A stretch of DNA of 32,301 nucleotides from positions 1 to 32,301 of the forward strand of contig JACNJF010000146.1 in assembly GCA_014382695.1 (NCBI GenBank), written 5' to 3'. The notes under the pieces are model-generated. The model made no database searches, was not told the origin of the DNA, and saw only the letters and a program-made list of their open reading frames with translations. Origin of the DNA: Gammaproteobacteria bacterium (GTDB lineage Bacteria > Pseudomonadota > Gammaproteobacteria > GCA-001735895). How positions within the stretch are numbered: the stretch's first letter is position 1; each line of letters opens with the position of its first letter. Of the stretch, positions 7,530-16,800 are shown in pieces. The translations under genes were made by a program, and so were the position numbers.

Positions 7530-10154
7530 GTGGATAAAAAATCGCTACAGAAAGCTATTCAGTTAGCACCCTGTTCCGCCAGAATACTGTTTTGCCATAA
7601 TCATGAGCTACCATCAGAGATTGCAAAAAGCTTCAATTTTGAGGTGCGTGAAGCGGGCTACAAACTGCAGTATCACCAGTACTATAAGCTTGAGCAGATC
7701 GACTTTCAGTCAGAGCAGTGTTCAGCATCGCTGATTTTTTTCTTTATAACCCGCGCTAATAGCACCGCTATCATCGATTTTCTAAACCAGCATACCCAGC
7801 AGCAGGACTGCCCGAAAATTGTACTGATTGGTGAAAAGCCGGGAGAAGAACAGGTAGCCGATGCGATCCGGGCGGGGGCAGCCAATTATCTGGACATCCA
7901 CAACCTGGATCGGTTTAAAACACTGTTATCCGGATTACCACACTCGCCAACAGAAACTGGGGCCCTGGCTGCGAGTATTGATACTTATCCGGTCGACATC
8001 GATATTCTACTCAATAGCCTGTTGAATACTGTCACGGATGGCATTCTGATAACCGATCAACGCGGCAATATCCGTTACCTGAATCCGGTCATTGAGGCGC
8101 TCTACCAGGAAAAGGCTGCCACACTGAGCGGCCGCAAACTAATCCAGATTTTCAGTAACCCTGGCCAACTGAGATTCAAACAATTTATCGATAAATATAC
8201 CAAACCCTCCCCCGAATCTTTTAATGACGCCGAAGCAACCGGCTTACGCCAGGATGGTTCAAGCATTCCTGTCAGAATTTTTGTGCATGAAATCCGCATG
8301 CAGCATCAGCGCTTTCATATCATTATCATGCTCGATTTAACCCAGCAAAAACAGATCGAAGAAAAACTGGTGGACTCCCATCGCTTATGGAACTACGCGA
8401 TGAATTTTTCTGAGGATGCGATCTACCTGCTTGATCTTGAGCGCAGAATCATTCAGGCCAATAACGGTTTTTACCGCCTGATCAATGCTCCTGGCAAGAA
8501 TTATATCGGCCGTCTGATTACCGATATCATTCATCCTGACGGCGAAAAGTCACCCTGCCCGATCTGTAAGGCACAGAAAGAATTACGTGATATGAACATC
8601 ACCATGGAGGCCAGTAATCCCGCAAACCCCTACTCCAGACCCATCCAGGTCATCTGTAAAATAATTCATGACGAGACCAATCGCCCGAGTAGTATTTTGA
8701 TGACTATCCGGGATCTATCCCGGATCCGCGAGCTGGACCAAAAAATCTGTATTAGCGAAGCCAATCTGGCAGAAGCACAGCGTATTTCAAATACCGGAAA
8801 CTGGGTTTGGGACATCCAGGGAAATCAACTCGACTGGTCTAATCAAGTGTTCCGTTTATTCGATCTGTCGCAGTCCTTTTATACCCCAACGTATGCAAGT
8901 TTTATAACATTTGTACATCCGGATGATCGGCAGAAAGTACAGGAAGCGGTGAATGACGCGCTCTATCTGATGAAACCTTATTCTATCGATCACCGTATCG
9001 TATTACCGGATGGCTCCATACGTTTTGTACACGAACAGGCTGAAGTGCGCTTTGACGATGAAGCCAATCCACTGCGCATGAGCGGTACTATTCAGGACAT
9101 AACCGAGCGAATTCTCGCCGAAAAGGCGCTCAGAAAAAATGAAACCCTGTTCCGTGCGACCTTTGAACAGGCTGCGGTGGGACTTGCCCATGTCTCGTTA
9201 CAGGGCAATTTTTTGCGCGTCAATCAACGTCTGTGTGACATTCTCGGATTTAGCCGACAGGAGCTTCTGCAGCTAAACTTTAAGGATATTACCCATCCGG
9301 ATGATATCAGGGATAACCTCGAACATGCCCGCCATTTAGTCGAACAACGGATAAAATCCTACAGCAAGGAAAAACGTTATCTGACCAAAGACAACTCGAT
9401 ACTGTGGGTTAACCTGACGGTCTCGGTGGCGCATAAAAATAATCATCAGCCCGATTTTTTTATCAGTGTGATGGAAGACATCACCGAGCGTAAGTCTGCG
9501 CAACTGAAAGTCATTGAAACCCTGCATGAAAAAGAGGCATTACTGCGCGAACTACATCACCGGGTTAAGAATAATATGCAAATCATCTCCAGTATGATCA
9601 GCCTGCAGCTACGTCAGATCAGTGATCACAGCGTACGTGACAACCTGAATGACACCCGTCAGCGTATCCGCACCATGGCGCTGGTACATGATCACCTGTA
9701 CTCCTCGGGAAATCTTGCTAGTATTAACTTTCAGGATTACCTGAAACAGCTATGCAAACGGATTACCAGCCTGTATGAACATGGAGAGCGCAAAGTCATT
9801 ATTGATCTGAGCGGTGAAGCCGTGCAATTACCCATCGATCAGGCCTTACCCATCGCATTAATCAGCAATGAACTCATCGTTAATAGCATTAAACATGCTT
9901 ACTACAAACATATGCCACACCATATCGAGATTAGCTTAATGCAGGATCAACATAGTATAGCGCTGGTCGTGCGTGACTTTGGCAAAGGCTTTAATTATAA
10001 AGTCATGAATCAGACCGACTCTCTCGGATTAACCATTATCAATGCATTAACCCAGCAGATTGCCGGTAAAATCGACTACGATAGTAGTCAGCAGGGCACC
10101 ACGGTCACATTACGAATAAAGGCCACTACCGTAGGCAATAAACGACTTAATTAA
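7530..10154 (+). CDS. Multi-PAS sensor kinase of the HisKA_2/HWE-like class
   Basis: An 874-residue soluble kinase. Residues 15-135 resemble a receiver fold (ARILFCHN at the first strand, KIVLIG and a Lys-poor end) but lack the acceptor Asp. Four PAS domains follow: about 155-278, 283-402 (with a CPIC pair at 343-346), 420-528 (GNWVWDIQ to GTIQDITER) and 530-655. The transmitter is HisKA_2: LLRELHHRVKNNMQ, with His676/677 the phosphorylation region, then an ATPase with NELIVNSIKHA (Asn785), DFGKGF and SLGLTII. This class differs from HisKA and often phosphorylates atypical regulators. The start is GTG at 7530: a stop lies in frame at 7503 and no ATG follows for a long way. The next gene, a receiver-kinase 10 nt downstream, is the obvious partner. 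The CPIC cysteines could be redox or metal sensing, but that is a guess. Confidence 0.92.
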   Translation: MDKKSLQKAIQLAPCSARILFCHNHELPSEIAKSFNFEVREAGYKLQYHQYYKLEQIDFQSEQCSASLIFFFITRANSTAIIDFLNQHTQQQDCPKIVLIGEKPGEEQVADAIRAGAANYLDIHNLDRFKTLLSGLPHSPTETGALAASIDTYPVDIDILLNSLLNTVTDGILITDQRGNIRYLNPVIEALYQEKAATLSGRKLIQIFSNPGQLRFKQFIDKYTKPSPESFNDAEATGLRQDGSSIPVRIFVHEIRMQHQRFHIIIMLDLTQQKQIEEKLVDSHRLWNYAMNFSEDAIYLLDLERRIIQANNGFYRLINAPGKNYIGRLITDIIHPDGEKSPCPICKAQKELRDMNITMEASNPANPYSRPIQVICKIIHDETNRPSSILMTIRDLSRIRELDQKICISEANLAEAQRISNTGNWVWDIQGNQLDWSNQVFRLFDLSQSFYTPTYASFITFVHPDDRQKVQEAVNDALYLMKPYSIDHRIVLPDGSIRFVHEQAEVRFDDEANPLRMSGTIQDITERILAEKALRKNETLFRATFEQAAVGLAHVSLQGNFLRVNQRLCDILGFSRQELLQLNFKDITHPDDIRDNLEHARHLVEQRIKSYSKEKRYLTKDNSILWVNLTVSVAHKNNHQPDFFISVMEDITERKSAQLKVIETLHEKEALLRELHHRVKNNMQIISSMISLQLRQISDHSVRDNLNDTRQRIRTMALVHDHLYSSGNLASINFQDYLKQLCKRITSLYEHGERKVIIDLSGEAVQLPIDQALPIALISNELIVNSIKHAYYKHMPHHIEISLMQDQHSIALVVRDFGKGFNYKVMNQTDSLGLTIINALTQQIAGKIDYDSSQQGTTVTLRIKATTVGNKRLN

Positions 10155-10164
10155 GGCGGCAGTT

Positions 10165-11727
10165 ATGGGAAAAAAACATATTTTAATTGTAGAAGATGAA
10201 GGCCTGGTAGCCGAAGACATCAAGGCTCATCTGGAAGATTTCGGCTATCACGTGGTCGGTATTACCGCTACCGGTGAAGACGCACTGCAGATCCTGCAGG
10301 GAACCGAGGTCGATCTGGTCATCATGGACATCGTGCTGGCCGGTAAAGTCGACGGCATCAGCACTGCCGAAAAAATAAAAACCGAGTTTCAGATACCGGT
10401 GATTTATTTAACCTCTTACACCGACCGCGAAAAGATTGAACGTGCGAGCGCCACCGACCCCTACGGCTATCTGGTCAAGCCCTTCGATGAGCGTGAACTA
10501 AAAACAACGGTGGCGATGGCTCTTTCCAAATCCGTGAATGATCGAGCCATACGTGACGGTAAGCGCTGGGTCACCGCGGTGCTTAACTCGATTGAAGACG
10601 GTGTCATCACCATCGATCATCTGGCTCGCGTGCGTGACATGAATCCGCAATCAGAGGCCCTGTTAAACTGCAGCTTCTCAGATAGCCGGGATAAACAGAT
10701 CATGGATATTTTCCACTTTGCTGAGCCTGAGATTCAAAGCAACTTCGCTAATACTATCCATTTCATGCTGCAATTAAAGAATCGCGGAGAACACCGCTAT
10801 TCTGGTGTTATCGAGCGTCATAAACAGGATGATATACACATAGAACTGAATTTGACCCGGATTTTTTTCGGCGAAGATAATATCGTCGGCATCGTTTTAA
10901 CCTTCAGAGATATTACCCTGCAACAACAGGCCAAAAGCAGACTCGAAAACTATAGTAAAGAGCTTGAGAATGAGGTTAATCAGCGCACTGCAGAGCTATT
11001 GCAGGCAAAGCACAGAGCAGAAGCCGCGAATGTGGCCAAAAGCCAGTTTCTGTCCAGAATATCCCATGAACTAATCACCCCGTTAAACCCGGCAATGGGT
11101 TATGCGCAAATTCTGATGATGGATAAATCGATCAATCAGGTCCAGCGCCAGTATGCTCAGGAAATACATACGGCCTGTGGGCATTTACTGAGCATGATGA
11201 AAGGCCTGATCGAGTTATCAAGAATCGAAACCAACAGTGTCAAACTTAATCTGGAAGCGTTCAACCCGGCAGAAGTCGTCCACAGCACCCTACAGGCTTT
11301 CAAACATAAAGCAGCAGAAAAAAAGCTTGCGCTAGAATCTCACATAGATGCCGATCTGCCGATGGTCATTGGCGATGCGAAACTGATTAATACCACACTG
11401 AATTTATTGACCGATAATGCGATTAAATTTACCAGTTCAGGAGGGGTCAATATCCGCGTGAGCCAATCCTCCGCTAGCGATGAACAGATCTGCCTATGTT
11501 TTTCAGTGGAAGATAGCGGCCCCGGCATCAGCCCGGATCTGGAAAAGTCGATCTTTGAATCTTTTAATCAGCTGGATGAAAGCAGTACGCGAAAACATCA
11601 GGGCATGGGAATCGGGCTGACCCTGAGCAAGCGCCTGATAGAATATATGAATGGAAAGATTGGCATCGATGCGGTTCAACCACAGGGCGCGCGTTTCTGG
11701 TTTGAACTGACCCTGCCTAAAGCCTGA
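10165..11727 (+). CDS. Receiver-PAS-HisKA histidine kinase
   Basis: A 520-residue soluble kinase controlled by its own N-terminal receiver. The receiver (4-120) has VEDEG, Asp55 in IMDIVLAGKVDG and Lys105 in LVKPF; this DIVLAG subtype is typical of partners of HisKA_2 kinases. PAS spans about 135-252 and a coiled coil 255-290. HisKA has His301 in ISHELITPLNP. The ATPase has Asn418 (TDNAIKF), DSGPGI and GMGIGLTLS. The H-box is unusual: the Arg of HELRTP is Ile. AAGGCGG stands just before the ATG, a good ribosome-binding site. It is 10 nt after the HisKA_2 kinase, so one mRNA is likely. I infer that the first kinase phosphorylates Asp55 and thereby sets the activity of this one. Its own downstream target is not evident, though the convergent GGDEF protein next door has suitable receivers. 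Confidence 0.92.
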   Translation: MGKKHILIVEDEGLVAEDIKAHLEDFGYHVVGITATGEDALQILQGTEVDLVIMDIVLAGKVDGISTAEKIKTEFQIPVIYLTSYTDREKIERASATDPYGYLVKPFDERELKTTVAMALSKSVNDRAIRDGKRWVTAVLNSIEDGVITIDHLARVRDMNPQSEALLNCSFSDSRDKQIMDIFHFAEPEIQSNFANTIHFMLQLKNRGEHRYSGVIERHKQDDIHIELNLTRIFFGEDNIVGIVLTFRDITLQQQAKSRLENYSKELENEVNQRTAELLQAKHRAEAANVAKSQFLSRISHELITPLNPAMGYAQILMMDKSINQVQRQYAQEIHTACGHLLSMMKGLIELSRIETNSVKLNLEAFNPAEVVHSTLQAFKHKAAEKKLALESHIDADLPMVIGDAKLINTTLNLLTDNAIKFTSSGGVNIRVSQSSASDEQICLCFSVEDSGPGISPDLEKSIFESFNQLDESSTRKHQGMGIGLTLSKRLIEYMNGKIGIDAVQPQGARFWFELTLPKA

Positions 11728-11747
11728 AATCGGCCTGGGTAAAGCAG

Positions 11748-11792
11748 GATAGCCAGTCGTTGTACGCACTGCTAATGAGCAGGCTGGCTATC
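11748..11792. terminator. Nested inverted repeat between convergent genes
   Basis: GATAGCCAG (11748-11756) and CTGGCTATC (11784-11792) form a perfect 9-bp stem. Inside it CTGCT and AGCAG form a second stem around AATG. The structure sits between two convergent genes and overlaps the last codons of the minus-strand gene. No T-run follows on either strand, so it may act as a weak two-way terminator or an mRNA 3'-end barrier. Confidence 0.4.
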
Positions 11793-13442
11793 ACTGACTA
11801 CGCAGTTTCTACCCTGTGCTTTGGCCTGATACAGGCCGTTATCGGCGGCATGTACGATGTCTTCCAGGGTGTGATAAGTGGTGCTATAGGCGATGCCCGC
11901 ACTGAAACTGACGTTAAAAGAGCCAGTTTCATGAAAATGCTCCAGCGCAGAAAATTCCTGGCGAATTTTTTCAATCAATTTAATCGCTTCAAATGCGGGT
12001 GAAGATGGCAGGATAATCCCGAACTCTTCGCCTCCATATCGGGCAATAATATCCGATTTTCGTAAGCGTTGCTTTAACACACGAGCCAGCGTCTTGAGTA
12101 CTTTATCCCCGATCTGATGACCGTATTGATCATTCACGTTCTTGAAATGATCCAGATCCAGCATCACAAAAGCCATTTCGGTTTTCTCCCGCAGCGCCCG
12201 TGCTAACTCCCGCTCCAGTTCATGATTTAAAGCGATATGGTTAATCAGGCCGGTCAGGCTGTCCCGCACCATCAGGGTTCTCAGGTTACGAAATCGTTTT
12301 GCCCGAATCTCCACGGCCGCAACCAGATGATCATCGCGTATCGGTTTATGTAAAAACTCATCTCCACCGATTTTCATCGCCTTTAACTGTTCGCCCACTT
12401 CACTTTCGGTTGACAGGAACACGATCGGGACATCCACATATTCATCAATCTGTCTGATCATTTTTGCTGCTTCAATACCGGAACAGTCCGGCATGTGCAG
12501 GTCCATCAGGATTAATTCGGCTTTTTCATTGGTCAGTGTATTAAATAAAAACCGTACCCTGGTCACGATGGAGACTTTATGCCCAGCACTTCTTAACACC
12601 AGCGCATAGTGTTGTGCCAGCACCTCTACGTCTTCAACAATCAGAATTCGGTAACAATCTTCGTTACTCTGAGTTCTGAGCTGATCCAGTTTATCGATCA
12701 ACTTGTTAATATCGACAGGCTTGGTGAAGTATTCTTTGCTGCCCGCTCTGACACAGGCCAGGCGCGCTTCCCAGTCATTGCGCACCGACATAAAATATAA
12801 GGGAACAGAGTACGTCTTTAAGGCGGCTAATTTTGCCACCAGATCAGGGCCAGCGGTATCACCTTCCGGTAAAATCACATCGATCAGCATCGCAAACGGT
12901 ATCCGCCGGTTAACGGCACGAGCAGCTTCGGTGGCCGAATAATAGCACTCCACCGCATACCCGTATTGGGTTAAACGGGTGGCCAGATCATGGGCGAAAA
13001 ACTGATCATCATCGACGATATACAGCAGATTTTCCGCTTCTGCCCTGGCATATTCAGGATCAAAAACAAGCGGGATTTTGGTCGTTTCCGATTCCAGTTC
13101 CGGTTCTGCCAGCGACAATGTAACAAGTTTATGCAGCTTCTGTTTAATCACTTCCAGATCCTTTTTATCCGCAGAGTCTGGCGCCGATATCAACTTACTG
13201 AGACAGTGTTCGAGGATGCGCGCCTGATCACTTAACTGATGGTAGCCAAACGAACCGCCGGCACCGGCCAGACTGTGTGCGGCCTTGTGCAACTCAACCA
13301 GTACTCCGGGGTTATCCGGTTGAGTCACTAAATGCTGATAAAGTGTTTGCAGTTTATCCATCCGCTCCGGCAGCTGGGCCCGAAATTCCTGTTTCAACTG
13401 CTGTAGCTTTTCAACAAGACCGCTGTCCTGGCGTCCATTCAT
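11772..13442 (-). CDS. Diguanylate cyclase with Hpt and two receivers (Hpt-REC-REC-GGDEF)
   Basis: A 556-residue cytoplasmic c-di-GMP synthase. An N-terminal Hpt domain has His56 in AAHSLAGAGGSFG. Receiver 1 (137-255) has IVDDDQ, Asp188 in MLIDVILP and Lys241. Receiver 2 (264-380) has IVEDVE, Asp314 in LMDLHMP and Lys366. The GGDEF domain (390-548) has DSLTGL, the active site GGEEF at 470-474 and the allosteric inhibitory RKSD (RxxD) at 461-464, exactly five residues upstream. The active site is intact, so synthesis of c-di-GMP from two GTP with product inhibition is expected. Paired receivers before GGDEF recall PleD; the added Hpt lets the protein both hand on and accept phosphate. It overlaps the upstream receiver gene by 4 nt (ATGA), implying coupled translation. 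Confidence 0.94.
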   Translation of the reverse strand: MNGRQDSGLVEKLQQLKQEFRAQLPERMDKLQTLYQHLVTQPDNPGVLVELHKAAHSLAGAGGSFGYHQLSDQARILEHCLSKLISAPDSADKKDLEVIKQKLHKLVTLSLAEPELESETTKIPLVFDPEYARAEAENLLYIVDDDQFFAHDLATRLTQYGYAVECYYSATEAARAVNRRIPFAMLIDVILPEGDTAGPDLVAKLAALKTYSVPLYFMSVRNDWEARLACVRAGSKEYFTKPVDINKLIDKLDQLRTQSNEDCYRILIVEDVEVLAQHYALVLRSAGHKVSIVTRVRFLFNTLTNEKAELILMDLHMPDCSGIEAAKMIRQIDEYVDVPIVFLSTESEVGEQLKAMKIGGDEFLHKPIRDDHLVAAVEIRAKRFRNLRTLMVRDSLTGLINHIALNHELERELARALREKTEMAFVMLDLDHFKNVNDQYGHQIGDKVLKTLARVLKQRLRKSDIIARYGGEEFGIILPSSPAFEAIKLIEKIRQEFSALEHFHETGSFNVSFSAGIAYSTTYHTLEDIVHAADNGLYQAKAQGRNCVVSDSQPAH

Positions 13443-13819
13443 TGCTGATTCCAGATCTTCTCGATAAGGGTTGACAGTTGCATCGGATCGAACGGTTTTG
13501 CAATTACATCCAGTACCCTCAGTGATAATAACTGTTTCACTTCATCGGGCTGAACTTTTGCCGTCATAAAGGCGACAGGAACCTGGCTGATTTGCGGGAG
13601 TTCGCGTAGTTTCGCTAAGGTCGTCGGGCCATCCATACCCGGCATCATCACATCCAGCAGGATCATATCAGGCTCGAAAGCCACGGCCTGCTCCAGCGCC
13701 TGTTGTCCCGACTCACAGAGCAGCACCTCAAACCCTCCGATGGCTTCGAGTGCCAGTTGCGCAATCTGACGAATATCGGCCTCATCTTCAACATACATAA
13801 TTTTCTTTAACGGTTTCAT
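13439..13819 (-). CDS. Single-domain response regulator (CheY/DivK type)
   Basis: A 126-residue protein that is only a receiver: YVEDEAD at the first strand, acceptor Asp56 in ILLDVMMPGMDG, Thr in AFMTA and Lys108 in IAKPF. There is no output domain, so it works by protein binding or as a phosphate shuttle. It is joined by 4-nt ATGA overlaps on both sides, to a 1355-residue hybrid kinase upstream and to the Hpt-REC-REC-GGDEF cyclase downstream. That tight packing argues for a kinase, receiver, Hpt-cyclase relay made in fixed ratio. The relay is inferred; the domain is certain. Confidence 0.94.
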   Translation of the reverse strand: MKPLKKIMYVEDEADIRQIAQLALEAIGGFEVLLCESGQQALEQAVAFEPDMILLDVMMPGMDGPTTLAKLRELPQISQVPVAFMTAKVQPDEVKQLLSLRVLDVIAKPFDPMQLSTLIEKIWNQQ

Positions 13820-16800
13820 GCCTTGTCCCTGCTACTAAATATTAGCTTTCTTATCGTCGTCAGTAACTGCTCGTTACTGGTGGTCGATTTGGTTAATACG
13901 GCCGCCAGATCACTCTTAAACTGTTTATCCACTTCCTGTCCGGAGAATACCATGACTGGACAGTCGTAGCGGATACTGTCAAGAAGCTCGAGTCCTGATC
14001 CATCCGGCAGAGCGATGTCCAGTATCAATAGATCGATTCTATGATCCTGTAAAAATGCGCGCGCCGTTGCGAGAGAGGTTGCATAATGATATTCAGCCAT
14101 GTCCCCTATAATTTCAGCGGTGACCTGCACTATATCCAGCGAATCCTCTACATGTAAAATTTGCGGTTTCTCAGTGCCTGAAAAGGTATCATTCAAAGCA
14201 TTGATCAGGCGTGTCTTATCCACCGGTTTTTGAATCCAGTCAACCACGGTGATCACGTCACCTCTGAAAACGGCTCTGGATTCTTCCGCCAGCGCAGAAA
14301 CGACAATGATCGGTAAATCCCGGGTTTGTTCGTCCTGTTTCAACTCGGTGATCAGCTCAAGTCCATTCTGATCCGGTAACCCGAGATCCAGCAGCATGAC
14401 CTGATAGTGCCGGGTCTTTAACAGCGCTTTCGCACCCGCAGCACTGGAGGCGATATCGCAGTTCATACCTTCGTTCTTTAACATCGCACTTAACACCTGG
14501 GATACATCCGGATTATCTTCACAGATCAGTATCCGCAGCTTGCCGCTGGACGTGCTGTCGGACGCCGCCACTCTATCCACTTGCGCCAGCTCAAAATAGA
14601 AGGTAGAACCTTTTCCAGCGGTGGACTCAAAACCAATCTGACCATCCAGATGCTCGATGATCGCCTTACTGATACTGAGCCCTAAACCACTACCGCCTTT
14701 CTGGCGAGTATCCGAACTATCGGCCTGGGCGAAGCGTTGAAAGATGCGTGACCTGAATTCATCTGGAATACCCAGCCCATGATCGCACACCGAAACTCGA
14801 ACCCAACCCTCATTTTTGGAGAGTTCGATCTCTACCGTCTGCTGCTTTGCAGAGAACTTGACTGCATTCGATATAAAGTTGGCAAACACCTGTAACAGGC
14901 GGTTTTCATCGGCATTGACCATCACGGATGAAGTTTCACCGGTAAAGCTGAGTTTGACCCCGTGCTCCAGTGCATAACCGTTATTGGCTTCCAGTGCGAC
15001 TCTGGTGAGTGCGGCCAGATCCAGTAATTTCAGGTTGAAATCCATTCGACCCGACTCAATTTTTTCCAGATCCAGAATATCATTGATCAACAGCGTCAGG
15101 CGTTCGCTATTACGATTCGCCATCTGTAACATATTTTTTGCCTTTTCAGGGATCTCGCCAACCGCCCCACCTAATACCAGACCCAGCGCACCCCGTATCG
15201 AGGTCAGCGGCGTTCTCAGTTCGTGGCTCACCGTTGAGATGAACTCTTTTTTCATTTGATCCATGCGTTTACGCTCGGTGATATCGCGCACGATACCGGT
15301 AAACATGCGTTGACCGTGGATATGCATTTCACTCACCGCCAGATCCATCGGGAAGGTCGACCCATCGCTGCGCCGTCCTTCGACTTCGCGTCCAATACCG
15401 ATGACACGGGCCTGACTGGTTTGAATATAGTGACTTAGATAGCCATCGTGTTCAGTACTGTACGGCGCTGGCATCAGCATGTTGACGTTTTTCCCGACCA
15501 CCAGATCTGCTGAATAGTCAAAAATACGCTCTGCTGCGGGATTCATGGTCTGTACGATGCCCGCCGAATTAATCGTAATGATCCCGTCAACCACGGTATC
15601 AACGATGGCATGGATGCGAGATTCGCTATCTTTCAATGCAATTTCTGCCTGCTTACGCTCGGTGATATCGCTAGCCACGCCTAGAAAGCCGGTAATGTTA
15701 CCCTGTGCATCCTTCAGTGCGGTTACCGATAACAGCACCGGAAAGCGACGGCCATCCTTACATCTATAGGTCCATTCATTTTCATCGGCAGAGCCCAGAC
15801 GAGCTTTTGCCACAAAAACCTCAAACCCCGGCTCAATCGTGGTCTCTAACTCTGCCGATAGTTGTGCCGCACGCGCGACCACTTCATCCAGCTCATGTAG
15901 CAGAGCGGGGGATTGTTTATTGACCAGCTCTTCCGCGCTATAGCCCAGCAGCGTTTCAGCATGCCGGTTAAAACTTTGAATCACCCCGACTGTATCGGTG
16001 GAAATGATGGAGAAATTAGCACTATCGAGTATCGCCTGGCGAATGGCCACCACATCCTGTAATGCTTCTTCCGTCTGTTTACGTTCGGTAATATCCCGCA
16101 CGATAGCAATAAATCGTGCAGTATTTTCGTTTTCATGCACCAGCTGCAGGAAAATCTCTACCGGAAAATCACGCCCATCCCGGGTACGGTGGACCGTTTC
16201 AAAATTCAGTGTCTTCTGCCGGCCGGCGCTTAAAGGCGCTATCAGCTGGCGGAACTCATGCTCGGTCAGGTGTGGCTTGATGTCGTAGGGGTGGAGCCCC
16301 AGCAACTCCTGCTCCGAGTAACCCATACTCTCCACCGCACCTTTATTCAGGTAGACAAATTGCAGACTGTCGGCATCAAACATAAAGATCATATCCAGTG
16401 TACTATCCAGGATATGTTTAAAGCCTGCCAGCTCATCACTGACTTTAGCCCGTTGTTGTTCGTTTCTGATCGCCTCTACCAGGGTTCCCATCGTACTGAT
16501 GAAAGGTGCCAGAAAATTCACCAGGGCCTGATCGTAGCCATGCACACGATTGGCCAGTCCCACCATCCCGATCATCTGTGAGTTACGATAGAATGGAATG
16601 CCTAAAAAGGCGTTTAGAGGTGGATGCCCGGCGGGTATTCCACCGCTACGCGGATCATGCGCCGGATCATTCGAAATCACTACTTCACCCGAAGTAATGG
16701 CGGCACCGAACAGGGTATCCAGATTGCTAAACTCCATACCCTCAGCAGCCTGTTGCTGATATAAAAGGCGTGTATCGTCATCCCAGGCAATATCGGTCAG

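Noticed and set aside
11748-11792. Possible recombination site or small mobile-element end
   Set aside because: A perfect inverted repeat between convergent genes is better explained as a transcript 3'-end structure; no flanking duplication or transposase is present.
15256-15560. Possible heme-binding FixL-type PAS, also near 25000-25340 and 29150-29460
   Set aside because: The PAS domains resemble FixL, but the residue before the IIGIGR-like strand, where I recall the heme-ligating His, is Arg, Gln or Gly here. Heme binding is not supported.
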